In this document: positions 1-9,376 of the stretch, one piece after another | Numbering within the stretch: position 1 is the stretch's first letter | Layout: each line of letters begins with the position of its first letter | Assembly: GCF_009938225.1 (NCBI RefSeq) | Contig: NZ_AP019657.1 | Location: forward strand, 2,790,001 to 2,854,000 | Origin: Vibrio ponticus | Lineage (GTDB): Bacteria > Pseudomonadota > Gammaproteobacteria > Enterobacterales > Vibrionaceae | DNA length: 64,000 nt | Reading direction: 5' to 3' | Translations under genes and position numbers: made by a program | Notes under the pieces: model-generated | The model's database searches: none | Seen by the model: the letters and a program-made list of their open reading frames with translations, nothing else | Told to the model about the DNA's origin: nothing

Positions 1-2595
1 TATGGTGGCATGAAATACGCACTACGTATTTGGTTAGACCCAGCTAAGATGGCAGCGATCAAGATGACCGCGACCGATGTTATGAGCGTGCTTAACGCCA
101 ACAACTATCAGTCCGCAACCGGTCAAGCAGTCGGTGAGTTCGTGCTCTACAACGGTAGTGCGGATACTCAAGTCTCCAACGTCGAAGAGCTATCCAACTT
201 GGTGGTGAAATCCGACGAAGGTGAAGTTATCCGCCTTGGTGATATCGCCAAAGTAACACTGGCGAAAAGCCATGACGTTTACCGCGCGAGTGCCAATGGT
301 CAAGAAGCCGTGGTCGCTGCGATTAACGCCGCGCCTAGTGCTAACCCAATCAACATCGCTGCAGATGTGTTAGAACTGCTGCCTCAACTCGAGCGTAACT
401 TACCTAGCACCATCAAAATGAACGTGATGTATGACTCAACCATCGCGATCAATGAATCCATTCATGAAGTGGTGAAGACCATCCTTGAAGCGGCAGTAAT
501 CGTACTGGTAGTAATCACGCTATTCCTTGGTTCTTTCCGTGCGGTAATCATTCCTATCGTTACTATTCCGCTCTCACTGATTGGTGTAGCGATGGTGATG
601 CAGGCAATGGGTTTCTCTTGGAACTTGATGACCCTCCTGGCGATGGTACTGGCAATCGGTCTGGTGGTGGATGATGCGATCGTGGTACTCGAGAACGTTG
701 ACCGTCACATCAAACTGGGTGAATCACCTTTCCGCGCTGCAATTATTGGTACGCGTGAAATTGCGGTACCGGTTATTGCGATGACATTAACGCTCGGTGC
801 GGTATACGCGCCAATCGCACTTATGGGTGGTATTACTGGCTCGCTATTTAAAGAGTTTGCCCTCACCTTGGCGGGTGCGGTATTTGTCTCGGGTATCGTG
901 GCACTTACCCTATCGCCAATGATGTGTTCAAAGATGCTCAAAGCTAATGAAGAGCCGAGCAAGTTTGAGCAAAAAGTGCATCATATTCTCGATGGTATGA
1001 CCAATCGCTACGCGAAGATGCTTAAAGCCGTTATGGACCACCGCCCAGTGGTACTCGCTTTCGCGGTTATCGTGTTTGCCACACTCCCAGTGCTGTTTAA
1101 GTTTATTCCAAGCGAACTTGCCCCTTCAGAAGATAAAGGCGTAGTGATGTTGATGGGTACAGCCCCATCAAATGCGAACTTGGACTACATGCAAAACACC
1201 ATGAACGACGTAAACAAGATTCTGTCTGATCAGCCAGAAGTGGCGTTTGCGCAGGTGTTTACTGGTGTGCCTAACTCAAACCAAGCCTTTGGTATTGCCT
1301 CAATGGTGCCGTGGAGCGAACGTGAAGCGAGCCAAGCAGAAGTGGCAAACCGTGTTGGTGGTCTAGTTGCTAACGTTCCAGGTATGGCGGTAACGGCATT
1401 CCAGATGCCAGAACTGCCAGGTGCAGGCTCAGGTCTACCACTGCAGTTCGTCATTACCACCCCAAATGCCTTTGAAAGCTTGTTTGCGATTGCGACTGAA
1501 GTGTTGACGCAAGTGAAGTCGAGCCCGATGTTTGTCTACTCGGATCTGGATCTGAACTACGATTCAGCGACGATGAAAATCAACATCGACAAAGACAAAG
1601 CCGGTGCTTACGGTGTGACGATGCAGGACATCGGTATCACGCTTAGTACCATGATGGCAGACGGCTACGTTAACCGTATCGACCTAAATGGTCGCTCATA
1701 CGAAGTTATTCCTCAGGTTGAGCGTAAGTGGCGTCTTAACCCAGAATCAATGAATAACTACTACGTACGCGCAGCCGATGGCAAAGCGGTACCTTTAGGT
1801 AGCCTAATTACCATTGATGTTGTCGCGGAACCTCGCTCACTACCACACTTCAACCAGCTAAACTCAGCGACGGTTGGTGCAGTACCTGCACCAGGCACTG
1901 CAATGGGTGATGCCATCACATGGTTTGAAGATGTCGCAGCGAATACCCTACCGAGTGGTTACAACCACGACTATATGGGTGAAGCGCGCCAATACGTAAC
2001 GGAAGGTAGTGCGCTGTATGCCACCTTCGGTCTCGCTTTGGCGATCATCTTCTTGGTACTGGCGATTCAGTTTGAGTCAATCAAAGACCCAATCGTCATC
2101 ATGGTATCGGTACCGCTGGCGATCTGTGGTGCATTGATTGCTCTGGCTTGGGGCGCGGCAACGATGAACATCTACTCGCAAGTCGGTCTGATCACGTTAG
2201 TCGGTCTGATCACCAAGCACGGTATCTTGATTTGTGAGGTAGCCAAAGAAGAGCAGCTGCACAACAAACTCAGCAAGATGGACGCAGTAATGGAAGCGGC
2301 GAAAGTTCGTCTACGCCCTATCCTGATGACGACCGCGGCAATGATTGCGGGTCTAATCCCACTGATGTACGCCACCGGTGCGGGTGCAGCGCAGCGCTTT
2401 AGTATCGGCATCGTAATCGTCGCAGGTCTTGCGATTGGTACGCTGTTTACGCTGTTTGTACTGCCAGTGATTTACAGCTACCTAGCTGAGAAACATAAGC
2501 CACTGCCTGTGTTTGTTGAAGATAAAGACTTAGAAAAGTTAGCCAGAGTTGACGAAGCGAAAGCGGCTTGTCGTGAACTCGCCAAGAAAAGCTAA
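1..2595 (+). CDS. RND multidrug efflux transporter permease (3' part; VexB/VmeB-like)
   Basis: Inner-membrane proton-driven permease of the HAE1/AcrB type, which works with a periplasmic adaptor and an outer-membrane channel. The reading frame is open from base 1, so the first ~170 residues lie outside the window; about 864 remain, against roughly 1,030-1,040 for the family. Visible hallmarks are the paired aspartates of TM4 (LVVDDAIVV, codons at 670-675), the TM10 lysine of the proton relay (TKHG, lysine codon 2215-2217), the two duplicated porter/TM halves, and the hydrophobic C-terminal bundle. The adaptor gene should lie upstream. Neighbouring ubiK and ilvC match the surroundings I remember for Vibrio cholerae vexAB, which supports but does not prove a VexB assignment; substrate range cannot be read from sequence. 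Confidence 0.93.
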   Translation, partial: YGGMKYALRIWLDPAKMAAIKMTATDVMSVLNANNYQSATGQAVGEFVLYNGSADTQVSNVEELSNLVVKSDEGEVIRLGDIAKVTLAKSHDVYRASANGQEAVVAAINAAPSANPINIAADVLELLPQLERNLPSTIKMNVMYDSTIAINESIHEVVKTILEAAVIVLVVITLFLGSFRAVIIPIVTIPLSLIGVAMVMQAMGFSWNLMTLLAMVLAIGLVVDDAIVVLENVDRHIKLGESPFRAAIIGTREIAVPVIAMTLTLGAVYAPIALMGGITGSLFKEFALTLAGAVFVSGIVALTLSPMMCSKMLKANEEPSKFEQKVHHILDGMTNRYAKMLKAVMDHRPVVLAFAVIVFATLPVLFKFIPSELAPSEDKGVVMLMGTAPSNANLDYMQNTMNDVNKILSDQPEVAFAQVFTGVPNSNQAFGIASMVPWSEREASQAEVANRVGGLVANVPGMAVTAFQMPELPGAGSGLPLQFVITTPNAFESLFAIATEVLTQVKSSPMFVYSDLDLNYDSATMKINIDKDKAGAYGVTMQDIGITLSTMMADGYVNRIDLNGRSYEVIPQVERKWRLNPESMNNYYVRAADGKAVPLGSLITIDVVAEPRSLPHFNQLNSATVGAVPAPGTAMGDAITWFEDVAANTLPSGYNHDYMGEARQYVTEGSALYATFGLALAIIFLVLAIQFESIKDPIVIMVSVPLAICGALIALAWGAATMNIYSQVGLITLVGLITKHGILICEVAKEEQLHNKLSKMDAVMEAAKVRLRPILMTTAAMIAGLIPLMYATGAGAAQRFSIGIVIVAGLAIGTLFTLFVLPVIYSYLAEKHKPLPVFVEDKDLEKLARVDEAKAACRELAKKS

Positions 2596-2619
2596 TCATT
2601 AGTCGCAACATTCACTCTT

Positions 2620-2646
2620 AAAAGGTCACTTCGGTGACCTTTTTTA
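2620..2646 (+). terminator. Rho-independent terminator after the RND permease
   Basis: Stem AAAGGTCAC / GTGACCTTT around a TTCG-type loop, followed by a run of T. It lies 25 bp past the stop codon and separates the efflux gene from ubiK. Confidence 0.85.
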
Positions 2647-2772
2647 TTCCCAGCAATTTGATACTGCAATGGTGATAAGCCAAGCGCAAAAGTCGCTTTT
2701 TTGCCCTACAACTAGCGACATTTGCGTATCAATTACATAAAATGACGCCAAAGATACAGGAGTGTTCACACC

Positions 2773-3024
2773 ATGTTTGACCCAAAGAAATTAGAGCAAA
2801 TCGCTAAGCAAATTCATGAGTCAATGCCGCAACCAGTGAAAGACCTAGGTGCAGACGTTGATCAGAAAGTTCGTCAAGTAATCCAAGGTCAGCTTAACAA
2901 GCTAGACGTAGTAAGCCGCGAAGAGTTTGATGTACAAACTCAAGTTCTGCTACGCACTCGCCAAAAACTTACCGAAATGGAAAAGAAACTGGCGGATCTA
3001 GAAGCGAAGCTTGCGGATAAATAA
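2773..3024 (+). CDS. ubiK: Ubiquinone biosynthesis accessory factor UbiK (YqiC/BMFP family)
   Basis: Small soluble accessory protein (83 aa) of the aerobic ubiquinone pathway; in E. coli it binds UbiJ and helps organise the Ubi enzyme complex. The N-terminal part ([19 protein letters not shown]) is the membrane-associating amphipathic segment of the BMFP family, and the C-terminal half ([16 protein letters not shown]) is a predicted coiled coil for trimerisation. An AGGAG ribosome site lies upstream of the ATG. It is a single-gene transcript with a terminator on each side. Its partner ubiJ is encoded at about 21.1 kb in this window, as is ubiB. Confidence 0.93.
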   Translation: MFDPKKLEQIAKQIHESMPQPVKDLGADVDQKVRQVIQGQLNKLDVVSREEFDVQTQVLLRTRQKLTEMEKKLADLEAKLADK

Positions 3025-3037
3025 GCGAGAAATTGAA

Positions 3038-3068
3038 AAGGCTTGCCCCAACCGGAGCAAGCCTTTTT
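3038..3068 (+). terminator. Rho-independent terminator after ubiK
   Basis: Stem AAGGCTTGC / GCAAGCCTT with a 10-base loop, then TTTTT. Starts 14 bp after the ubiK stop. Confidence 0.85.
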
Positions 3069-3149
3069 ATTAATGTTGTGTCTGTACTTTGTATTTTTTG
3101 ACTCTGTCTAACAGAGTTCTTTAAACCTAGTACAAATTAAGCCATCTCG

Positions 3150-3330
3150 CAGGGATTGGGCGATAAATTCTAGGATGATGCGCACAGTTTACGTGAGTAA
3201 ATGCGCACATCAGACAACGAAGTTATCCCGACCCGATTTATTTCAAAGCTATAGCGCTTAAGCTCGCGAAGGGAACGCACAGTTTGCACCTGCAAATGAG
3301 CATTCCCGACAAAGAGATTCAGCTCTAGAG
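3150..3330. repeat. Two related repeat units in the ubiK-ilvC gap
   Basis: The 314-bp gap between ubiK and ilvC (3025-3338) holds no gene. Two copies of a short imperfect inverted repeat can be seen: unit A at about 3181-3207 (CGCACAGTTT...AAATGCGCA) and unit B at about 3276-3305 (CGCACAGTTT...AAATGAGCA). Each is followed by a purine-rich stretch and then a short palindrome (GCTATAGC at about 3248-3255 after A, GCTCTAGAGC after B). The layout suggests a dispersed intergenic element that has duplicated or an array. I cannot name the family from sequence alone. Confidence 0.45.
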
Positions 3331-3338
3331 CAAAGAAA

Positions 3339-4823
3339 TTAGCCGCCCACGGCGATGTGCTTCATATCAGTCATATACCCACGCAGCTCTTCACCAATGT
3401 ACTCAACCGGGTGGTTACGAATCGCTTCATTCACTTCAATTAGACGCTGGTTATCGACTTGGTTTGACTCAACTTGCAAGCCTTTACCAATCACATCTGT
3501 GTTTACTGATGGCATAAATTTCTCACGCAGTAGCGGTGTCGCTACGTTAGCGAATAGGTAGTTACCATATTCTGCCGTATCTGAGATTACTACGTTCATT
3601 TCGTATAGGCGCTTACGTGCTACTGTGTTGGCGATTAGCGGTAGCTCGTGTAGTGATTCGTAGTATGCAGACTCATCAATGATGCCTGATGCTGTCATCG
3701 CTTCAAATGCCAGTTCTACCCCAGCACGAACCATAGCGATCATTAGGATACCGTTATCAAAGTACTCCTGCTCTGAGATTTGAACGTCGGTCGTTGGGTA
3801 GTTTTCAAAGGCGGTTTCACCCGTTTCTGCACGCCAGCCTAATAGATTCACATCATCATTCGCCCAGTCAGCCATCATAGTGCTTGAGAACTCACCTTGA
3901 ATGATGTCATCCATATGCTTGTTGTATAGCGGACGCATTAGATCTTTTAGCTCTTCAGATAGGTCAAACGCTTTGATTTTCGCAGGGTTTGATAGACGAT
4001 CCATCATGTGAGTGATGCCACCAAACTTCAATGCTTCAGTTACTGTTTCCCAACCGAATTGCAATAGTTTACCTGCGTAGCCTGGGTCGATACCATCAGC
4101 AACCATCTTCTCGTAACATACGATAGAACCCGCTTGTAGCATGCCACATAGAATAGTTTGCTCACCCATTAGGTCAGACTTCACTTCTGCGACGAACGAT
4201 GACTCTAGGCAACCTGCACGGTGACCACCTGTTGCAGCTGCCCATGCTTTCGCGATGTCCCAACCCTCGCCTTGCGGATCGTTTTCTGGGTGAACTGCGA
4301 TTAGCGTTGGTACACCAAAGCCACGTTTGTATTCTTCACGTACTTCCGTACCTGGACACTTAGGTGCAACCATCACGACAGTTAGGTCTTTACGGATTTG
4401 CATGCCTTCTTCAACAATGTTGAAGCCGTGTGAGTAACCCAGTGCAGCGCCTTGCTTCATCAATGGCATTACCGTTTCTACTACATTGGTATGCTGTTTA
4501 TCTGGCGTTAGGTTTACCACTAGGTCAGCTTGAGGAATTAGCGCTTCGTAGCTCGCAACTTCAAACCCATTCTCTTTGGCATTTTTGTATGACTGACGCT
4601 GCTCATCAATCGCCGCTTGGCGTAGTGCGTAGGCAACGTCTAGACCTGAATCACGCATGTTCAGACCTTGGTTTAGACCTTGAGCACCACAACCTACAAT
4701 GACAACCTTCTTACCTTTCAGGTAGTCTGCTTCCGTTGCAAACTCACTACGATCCATAAAACGACAACGACCTAATTGGTCCAATTGCTCACGCAAGTTT
4801 AGGGTATTGAAATAGTTAGCCAT
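3339..4823 (-). CDS. ilvC: Ketol-acid reductoisomerase (NADP+), class II
   Basis: Second step of valine and isoleucine synthesis: NADPH-dependent isomeroreduction of acetolactate or acetohydroxybutyrate, with Mg2+. At 494 aa it is the long class II form of enteric bacteria, with a duplicated knotted C-terminal domain. The N-terminal Rossmann motif GCGAQG falls at residues 44-49. Acidic metal ligands are in the segments KSDLMGEQ and [10 protein letters not shown]. The gene is divergent from ilvY, the arrangement known in E. coli, where IlvY bound to acetolactate activates ilvC. The 5' gap contains a likely IlvY operator (4938-4952). Confidence 0.97.
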   Translation of the reverse strand: MANYFNTLNLREQLDQLGRCRFMDRSEFATEADYLKGKKVVIVGCGAQGLNQGLNMRDSGLDVAYALRQAAIDEQRQSYKNAKENGFEVASYEALIPQADLVVNLTPDKQHTNVVETVMPLMKQGAALGYSHGFNIVEEGMQIRKDLTVVMVAPKCPGTEVREEYKRGFGVPTLIAVHPENDPQGEGWDIAKAWAAATGGHRAGCLESSFVAEVKSDLMGEQTILCGMLQAGSIVCYEKMVADGIDPGYAGKLLQFGWETVTEALKFGGITHMMDRLSNPAKIKAFDLSEELKDLMRPLYNKHMDDIIQGEFSSTMMADWANDDVNLLGWRAETGETAFENYPTTDVQISEQEYFDNGILMIAMVRAGVELAFEAMTASGIIDESAYYESLHELPLIANTVARKRLYEMNVVISDTAEYGNYLFANVATPLLREKFMPSVNTDVIGKGLQVESNQVDNQRLIEVNEAIRNHPVEYIGEELRGYMTDMKHIAVGG

Positions 4824-4937
4824 TGTAGGGCTCTCCTTTAAGAATAATGTCCATGAGGTCGGTAATTTTGCTTACCGAATAACCTGATACTAAAACAGAC
4901 AAAAAGTTGCTTAAAGTGATATATTCACAATTAGTTA

Positions 4938-4952
4938 TTGCAAAAAATGCAA
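4938..4952. promoter_or_regulatory. Likely IlvY operator in the ilvC-ilvY divergent promoter
   Basis: TTGCAAAAAATGCAA is a 15-bp palindrome (TTGCA-N5-TGCAA) of the T-N11-A type bound by LysR proteins. It lies 18 bp before the ilvY start codon. A weaker half-site, TTGCTTAAAGTGATA, is about 23 bp closer to ilvC, which would fit the tandem operators known for E. coli IlvY. Function is inferred from position and symmetry. Confidence 0.6.
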
Positions 4953-4969
4953 CATGGATGTGACAAGCT

Positions 4970-5860
4970 ATGAACATTAAAAGCCTGCAACTCTTTATTC
5001 ATTTATGTGAGAGTAAAAGCTTCGCCAAAACTGCCGAAGCGATGCACATTAGCCCTTCGGCGCTCAGTCGCCAAATTCAAAAACTTGAGCAAGAAACCGG
5101 ACAAGGATTATTTCTGCGTGATAACCGCAGCGTTGAACTCACACCCGCAGGCAAGAAACTGCTGCCTGTCGCACTGAATATCTTAGGTGAGTGGCAAAAC
5201 TACCATGCGTTGTTTGCTGATTCTGATAGCGAACTGAAAGGTGAAATTCATCTTTTTTGCTCAGTAACTGCTAGCTATAGCCATTTGCCGGAACTACTGT
5301 CTGAGTTTCGCCTGCAACACCCTTTTATTGAGTTCAAACTCTCAACGGGTGACCCCGCTCAAGCGATTGAGAAAATACTCAATGACGAGGCAGATATCGC
5401 CATTTCAGCCATGCCAGAGCAACTGCCATCACGAATTGAGTTTGAAACCATTAGCGAGATCCCTCTATCGGTGATTGCGCCATCTGGGGTGAGTAATTTT
5501 GCCCAGCAACTGCAAAGCGATAAGCCAGATTGGAACTCAATTCCGTTTATCGTACCGGAAGCTGGTACGGCTCGTGAGCGTGCCAACACTTGGTTTAAAG
5601 CGATGAAAATCAAACCAAACATCTATGCACAAGTATCCGGTCATGAAGCAATCGTCAGTATGGTCGCACTCGGTTGTGGGGTTGGTATCGCGCCAGATGT
5701 GGTGATCAACAATAGCCCAGTGAGAGATAAAATTGAGCGTCTAAAAGTCGCACCGATCGCACCTTTTGAACTTGGTGTATGCTGCAAACGCTCGCAACTT
5801 GATAATCCGCTGGTAAAAGCGCTGTGGAAAGTGGCGCAAGAAAAATACATTACTTTGTAA
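4970..5860 (+). CDS. ilvY: LysR-type activator of ilvC
   Basis: HTH-type transcriptional regulator (296 aa) that activates ilvC in response to acetolactate or acetohydroxybutyrate. The N-terminal winged helix-turn-helix is seen at residues ~2-60 (SFAKTAEAMHISPSALSRQI), followed by a periplasmic-binding-protein-like sensor domain. The assignment rests on the divergent position next to ilvC, the length, and the sequence SKSFAKTAEAMHISPSALSR typical of IlvY. It probably represses its own transcription from the shared operator. Confidence 0.93.
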   Translation: MNIKSLQLFIHLCESKSFAKTAEAMHISPSALSRQIQKLEQETGQGLFLRDNRSVELTPAGKKLLPVALNILGEWQNYHALFADSDSELKGEIHLFCSVTASYSHLPELLSEFRLQHPFIEFKLSTGDPAQAIEKILNDEADIAISAMPEQLPSRIEFETISEIPLSVIAPSGVSNFAQQLQSDKPDWNSIPFIVPEAGTARERANTWFKAMKIKPNIYAQVSGHEAIVSMVALGCGVGIAPDVVINNSPVRDKIERLKVAPIAPFELGVCCKRSQLDNPLVKALWKVAQEKYITL

Positions 5861-5877
5861 GTCTTCGCCAAAACGCT

Positions 5878-5902
5878 AAAAGCCACGCTAGGCGTGGCTT
5901 TC
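5878..5902. terminator. Bidirectional terminator between ilvY and hemN
   Basis: Stem AAGCCACGC / GCGTGGCTT with a three-base loop and short A/T runs on both sides. It sits between two convergent genes. Confidence 0.75.
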
Positions 5903-5927
5903 AAATCTAAATCTCTTAAACGAACGC

Positions 5928-7316
5928 TTAGATAACGCGAGAGAATTGCTGCTGACGAGCGCGATCACGTAGGTATTTATCAAAACACATACAGATATTA
6001 CGGATCAGTAGGCGACCACGCAGAGTCACACGGATTTCGCTCTCATCCACTTCCACTAACCCATCATTGATAAAGGTCTGTAAAAGCTCTAAATCTTGCG
6101 CAAAGTATTGATTAAAGTTGAGTTTAAATTCGCGTTCAATAAACACTTTGTCCAGCTTGAAGTTACAAATCAGTTGCTTGATAACTTCACGGCGAATCAG
6201 ATCATCGCTATCCAGTGATACGCCTTTCCACAATGCGTGGCGCTGTTCATTCACCTGCGCGTAGTACTTTTTAAGCTCTTTCTGGTTTTGCGCGTAAGCA
6301 TCACCAATCATCGAAATAGCCGAAACACCAAAGCCCATTAGGTCACACTCACCTTGAGTGGTGTAGCCTTGGAAGTTACGGTGCAAAATGCCATTGCGCT
6401 GAGCAACCGCCAATTCATCATCAGGCAGAGCAAAGTGGTCCATACCGATAAACTGGTAACCCGCTCCAGTTAAAGTGCCAATAGTCTGCTGCAGGATCGC
6501 CATTTTTTCGGTCGCTTGCGGCAGATCTTCATCTTTAATCTTACGCTGTGCAGCAAATAGCTGCGGCATGTGCGCGTAGTTAAACACCGATAGACGACCC
6601 GGTTGCATCTCTAGCACTTGCTTCAATGTTTCAGCAAAGGATTCTTGAGTCTGTTTTGGTAGACCGTAGATTAAGTCTAGGTTGGTTGAACGGAAACCTA
6701 ACTCTTTCGCACGTTTAACCATCGCAACAATGAACGCTTCATCTTGTTCACGGTTAACTAGCTTCTGAACTTCTTTATTGAAATCTTGAACACCAATACT
6801 CAGGCGGTTAAATCCTTCTTCACGGAGGTGATCAAGCACATCCAGTTCAATTTCACGTGGGTCTACTTCGATACTGATTTCAGCGGTCGCTTCAAAATCA
6901 AACTCGCCACGTAAAATCGCCATAATACGGCTGATCTGCGCTTTATTGAGGAAGGTTGGTGTACCACCGCCAAAGTGCAATTGCGTCACACGACGCTCTT
7001 GCAACAAGCTTGCACGCGTGCGGATCTCCAGTTCTAACACATCAAGATACTCATCCGCTTTATGCGCATGACGAGTGATGACTTTATTACAACCACAGTA
7101 GTAACAAAGCTTGTGACAAAATGGGATATGAATGTACAGAGACAATGGTCGCTCTGGGTAAGCCGTACACGCCATATCAAAGTCCGCGACCGTAAAGGCT
7201 TCATGGAACTCTAATGCGGTTGGGTAAGATGTGTAACGTGGACCGGAATAGTTATATTTATCCAGAACCGTTTGATCCCACTCGATTTGTTGGCTTGCTA
7301 CGACTTGCTGCGACAT
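5928..7316 (-). CDS. hemN: Oxygen-independent coproporphyrinogen III oxidase (radical SAM)
   Basis: Converts coproporphyrinogen III to protoporphyrinogen IX without oxygen, in the cytoplasm. At 462 aa it matches HemN rather than the shorter HemW. The 4Fe-4S cluster motif CxxxCxxC is at C67, C71 and C74 (IPFCHKLCYYCGC), followed by GGGTP at ~116-120 for SAM binding. The N-terminal YNYSGPRYTSYPTA segment is characteristic of true HemN. Other haem genes in the window are hemB and hemG. The gene is followed on its own strand only by the shared hairpin at 5878-5902. Confidence 0.96.
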   Translation of the reverse strand: MSQQVVASQQIEWDQTVLDKYNYSGPRYTSYPTALEFHEAFTVADFDMACTAYPERPLSLYIHIPFCHKLCYYCGCNKVITRHAHKADEYLDVLELEIRTRASLLQERRVTQLHFGGGTPTFLNKAQISRIMAILRGEFDFEATAEISIEVDPREIELDVLDHLREEGFNRLSIGVQDFNKEVQKLVNREQDEAFIVAMVKRAKELGFRSTNLDLIYGLPKQTQESFAETLKQVLEMQPGRLSVFNYAHMPQLFAAQRKIKDEDLPQATEKMAILQQTIGTLTGAGYQFIGMDHFALPDDELAVAQRNGILHRNFQGYTTQGECDLMGFGVSAISMIGDAYAQNQKELKKYYAQVNEQRHALWKGVSLDSDDLIRREVIKQLICNFKLDKVFIEREFKLNFNQYFAQDLELLQTFINDGLVEVDESEIRVTLRGRLLIRNICMCFDKYLRDRARQQQFSRVI

Positions 7317-7379
7317 GGTGCTCTTTCCATTCTTTTGACTGAAAGGTCATGGTTACAATAACGGGCTATTTTGCCATAG

Positions 7380-7563
7380 GTGCTAAGTTGAAGTACCTAG
7401 GCGTGCCGTTTTTTGAGTACAAATACTCAGAACTGATGCCAGAACTGATAAATCGATCACTCACCCTTAAGTGTAAGTGATCGACGTTCGGTTATCAGGC
7501 TTAGTTATCCGACTTAGAAATCGGCTATCGTTCCCTGAACGTAATCAGGGAAGGCGCTGGCGC
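7380..7563. other. Structured intergenic stretch between hemN and the DUF2489 gene
   Basis: The 247-bp gap between hemN (upstream end 7316) and the DUF2489 gene contains several potential hairpins: GAGTA-N4-TACTC near 7415-7428, an imperfect arm pair CGATCACT / AGTGATCG near 7453-7482, TTCCCTGA-N6-TCAGGGAA near 7530-7552, and GGCGC-TG-GCGCC abutting the stop codon. The last two could end the DUF2489-gene transcript but no clear T run follows. No coding potential is seen. Confidence 0.4.
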
Positions 7564-8052
7564 CTAAAGCATTTGGATGTTGATTTGATTATTCAGTGGC
7601 TGCACTTTCTCTTGCAGCACTTTTAACTCTTCAACAATCGCATCTTGCAGACGCGACTCCGCTTTATGGCGAGTTAAGTTTTCCTGCATGCGCTCTTTTT
7701 TGCTCAGCGCCTGACGGTCTTCACCGCGAGCCATGTCTTTCACCACATGGTATAGCTCAGCTGTCGCTGGGAACTCTTTATCAAAGTCGACGCGATCATC
7801 GCCTTGAACGTAGTCCATAATGCAGTAGACGCGAATACTGATTTCAGACAGGTCACATTGACCTTGAATACCCGCTAAACACAGTGTGTTTACGTTTTCA
7901 AAAATATTCGCGTTGCGCTTTTCAATCGCCAGTTGCTGATGTCTAAGCTGCAACTCCTTTTGCTTCTTCAGTTGGAGAAGAAGGTAACCTGCGTATGACG
8001 CTAAGCCGAGAACAATAATTCCACCAGCAATGGCTAACAAGGTTACATTCAT
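7564..8052 (-). CDS. DUF2489 domain protein, membrane anchored
   Basis: Conserved gammaproteobacterial protein of unknown function, 162 aa. One N-terminal transmembrane segment (residues ~3-27, LLAIAGGIIVLGLASYAGYLLL) is followed by a charged, largely helical cytoplasmic domain with several cysteines (NTLCLAGIQGQCDLSEISIRVYC). It lies 14 bp downstream of yihI and is probably cotranscribed with yihI and the methyltransferase gene. No catalytic motif is visible. Family assignment is from memory of the DUF2489/hemN neighbourhood in vibrios. Confidence 0.75.
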   Translation of the reverse strand: MNVTLLAIAGGIIVLGLASYAGYLLLQLKKQKELQLRHQQLAIEKRNANIFENVNTLCLAGIQGQCDLSEISIRVYCIMDYVQGDDRVDFDKEFPATAELYHVVKDMARGEDRQALSKKERMQENLTRHKAESRLQDAIVEELKVLQEKVQPLNNQINIQML

Positions 8053-8066
8053 ATCTTACTGTTATC

Positions 8067-8639
8067 CTATTTGTATTGATTGATATCTAGTGACTCAAAT
8101 TGAGACAACAGATCATCATCAGATGACGATTTTTTCTCTGCATTATTTGCAACAGAATATGTCTCATCTTCGAAGAACTCTTCTTCCGAGTAATCATCAG
8201 CTTCTAGGTCATCTTCATAGATACCTAGTTGCTTCATCAATGCTTCGATGCGAGCCAATTTCTCGTCTACGTATTTCTGTAGACCAGCGCCCAGCTTCTC
8301 GCCTTCATCGATACGGTCAAGCAACACGTTCAATTGCGCATCATTTTCTAGCATCTCTAGCTCTTTCTCAGCGCTTAGACGACGCTCAACTTTAGTTGGC
8401 TTCTTAACAGCTTCAACAATCAATGGAATTGGTTTTTTGCTGCCTAAACGTGGATCGCGCTTTTGACCGTTAGTGAACTCTTTGCTTGATTTCGCTTCTG
8501 AGTTGCGACTACCAGTCTTTAAGCCTTTACGCTTTTTATCGCGTTTGCGCAGACGTCCTTCAACGTCTGATTGGGTACGGTTACGAACTACGATAACGTC
8601 GCCGTTACCGCCTGATCTAGCTTTCTTACTACGACTCAT
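8067..8639 (-). CDS. yihI: Der GTPase-activating protein YihI
   Basis: Regulator of ribosome assembly: YihI stimulates GTP hydrolysis by the essential GTPase Der (EngA). The 190-aa protein begins MSRSKKARSGG and has a very basic N-terminal half (RLRKRDKKRKGLKTGSRN), then a conserved helical part (ERRLSAEKELEMLENDAQLNVLLDRI) and an acidic tail (DDLEADDYSEEEFFEDE). That basic-to-acidic arrangement is the family signature. The start codon overlaps the stop of the upstream methyltransferase gene by one base (TAATG), so translation is probably coupled. E. coli also has yihI beside csrC and engB. Confidence 0.93.
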   Translation of the reverse strand: MSRSKKARSGGNGDVIVVRNRTQSDVEGRLRKRDKKRKGLKTGSRNSEAKSSKEFTNGQKRDPRLGSKKPIPLIVEAVKKPTKVERRLSAEKELEMLENDAQLNVLLDRIDEGEKLGAGLQKYVDEKLARIEALMKQLGIYEDDLEADDYSEEEFFEDETYSVANNAEKKSSSDDDLLSQFESLDINQYK

Positions 8640-9277
8640 TACTGGGTTTTCCTCAGTAAAATTACATCTTTTCCAATAAATTCAAGTTCGAGCTTATCCC
8701 GCTCAGCCAAGTACTCAAACGTTGCACGGCTAAAAAAGATCACATGGGTAAGATCATTTTTATAGTGCCATGGTGCAAACGCTTCAACATCGATCACCAT
8801 CTTGGTCATGATACCAAGCCAGCCACCGGGCTTAACTAAATTTAACCATTGCTGCCACACCATATCCGGATGGTATAAGTGTTCGATCACTTCTGTAGCA
8901 GTCACGAAATCGTATTGTTCATCCAACACCGAGCGTTCTGGGTGATAGTAGATGTCATACAACTTCATAGCGTGCCCCTGCTCTTCCAACATTAATGATA
9001 ACGTTGGACCAGGACCACAGCCAAAATCTAACCCTTGAGAATTAGGCGCGACTCGCTGGCAAATTGGATCTGCCATGCGCGAGAGAAAACGGCGATAGCC
9101 TTCATCACTAGGATCGTTCTCATGAAGATCATAGTGAGCTTTCTCTGTCTTTGCATCAAGACGCTGGTCTGGGTTAACAAACACCAATGCGCAGCGTGAG
9201 CACTGTAAATACTGACGGTGCTTATCTTCAAAGTAATGGTGAGTTTGATTGCTTTGACAAAGCGGGCAGTTGTGCAT
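8639..9277 (-). CDS. Class I SAM-dependent methyltransferase with zinc-ribbon N-terminus
   Basis: Probable methyltransferase of unknown substrate, 212 aa from the chosen start. The N-terminus carries two CxxC pairs (CPLC and CSRC) like a zinc ribbon, followed by a SAM-binding domain with the glycine motif LDFGCGPGP and the post-motif EVIEHLYHPDMVWQQWLNLVKPGG. I chose the ATG at 9277 because AAGGA lies 7 bases before it; an ATG 33 bases upstream (9310) has no clear ribosome site. It is the first gene of a likely operon with yihI and the DUF2489 gene. Related proteins are annotated simply as class I methyltransferases. Confidence 0.82.
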   Translation of the reverse strand: MHNCPLCQSNQTHHYFEDKHRQYLQCSRCALVFVNPDQRLDAKTEKAHYDLHENDPSDEGYRRFLSRMADPICQRVAPNSQGLDFGCGPGPTLSLMLEEQGHAMKLYDIYYHPERSVLDEQYDFVTATEVIEHLYHPDMVWQQWLNLVKPGGWLGIMTKMVIDVEAFAPWHYKNDLTHVIFFSRATFEYLAERDKLELEFIGKDVILLRKTQ

Positions 9278-9376
9278 TGATACATCCTTCTTACAGGGGA
9301 TGCGAAACATACCAGAAACTGCTCTTAGAGTGGAGTGTTATTGTGCAATAAATCATCAAATCGGTAAAAATAGATA

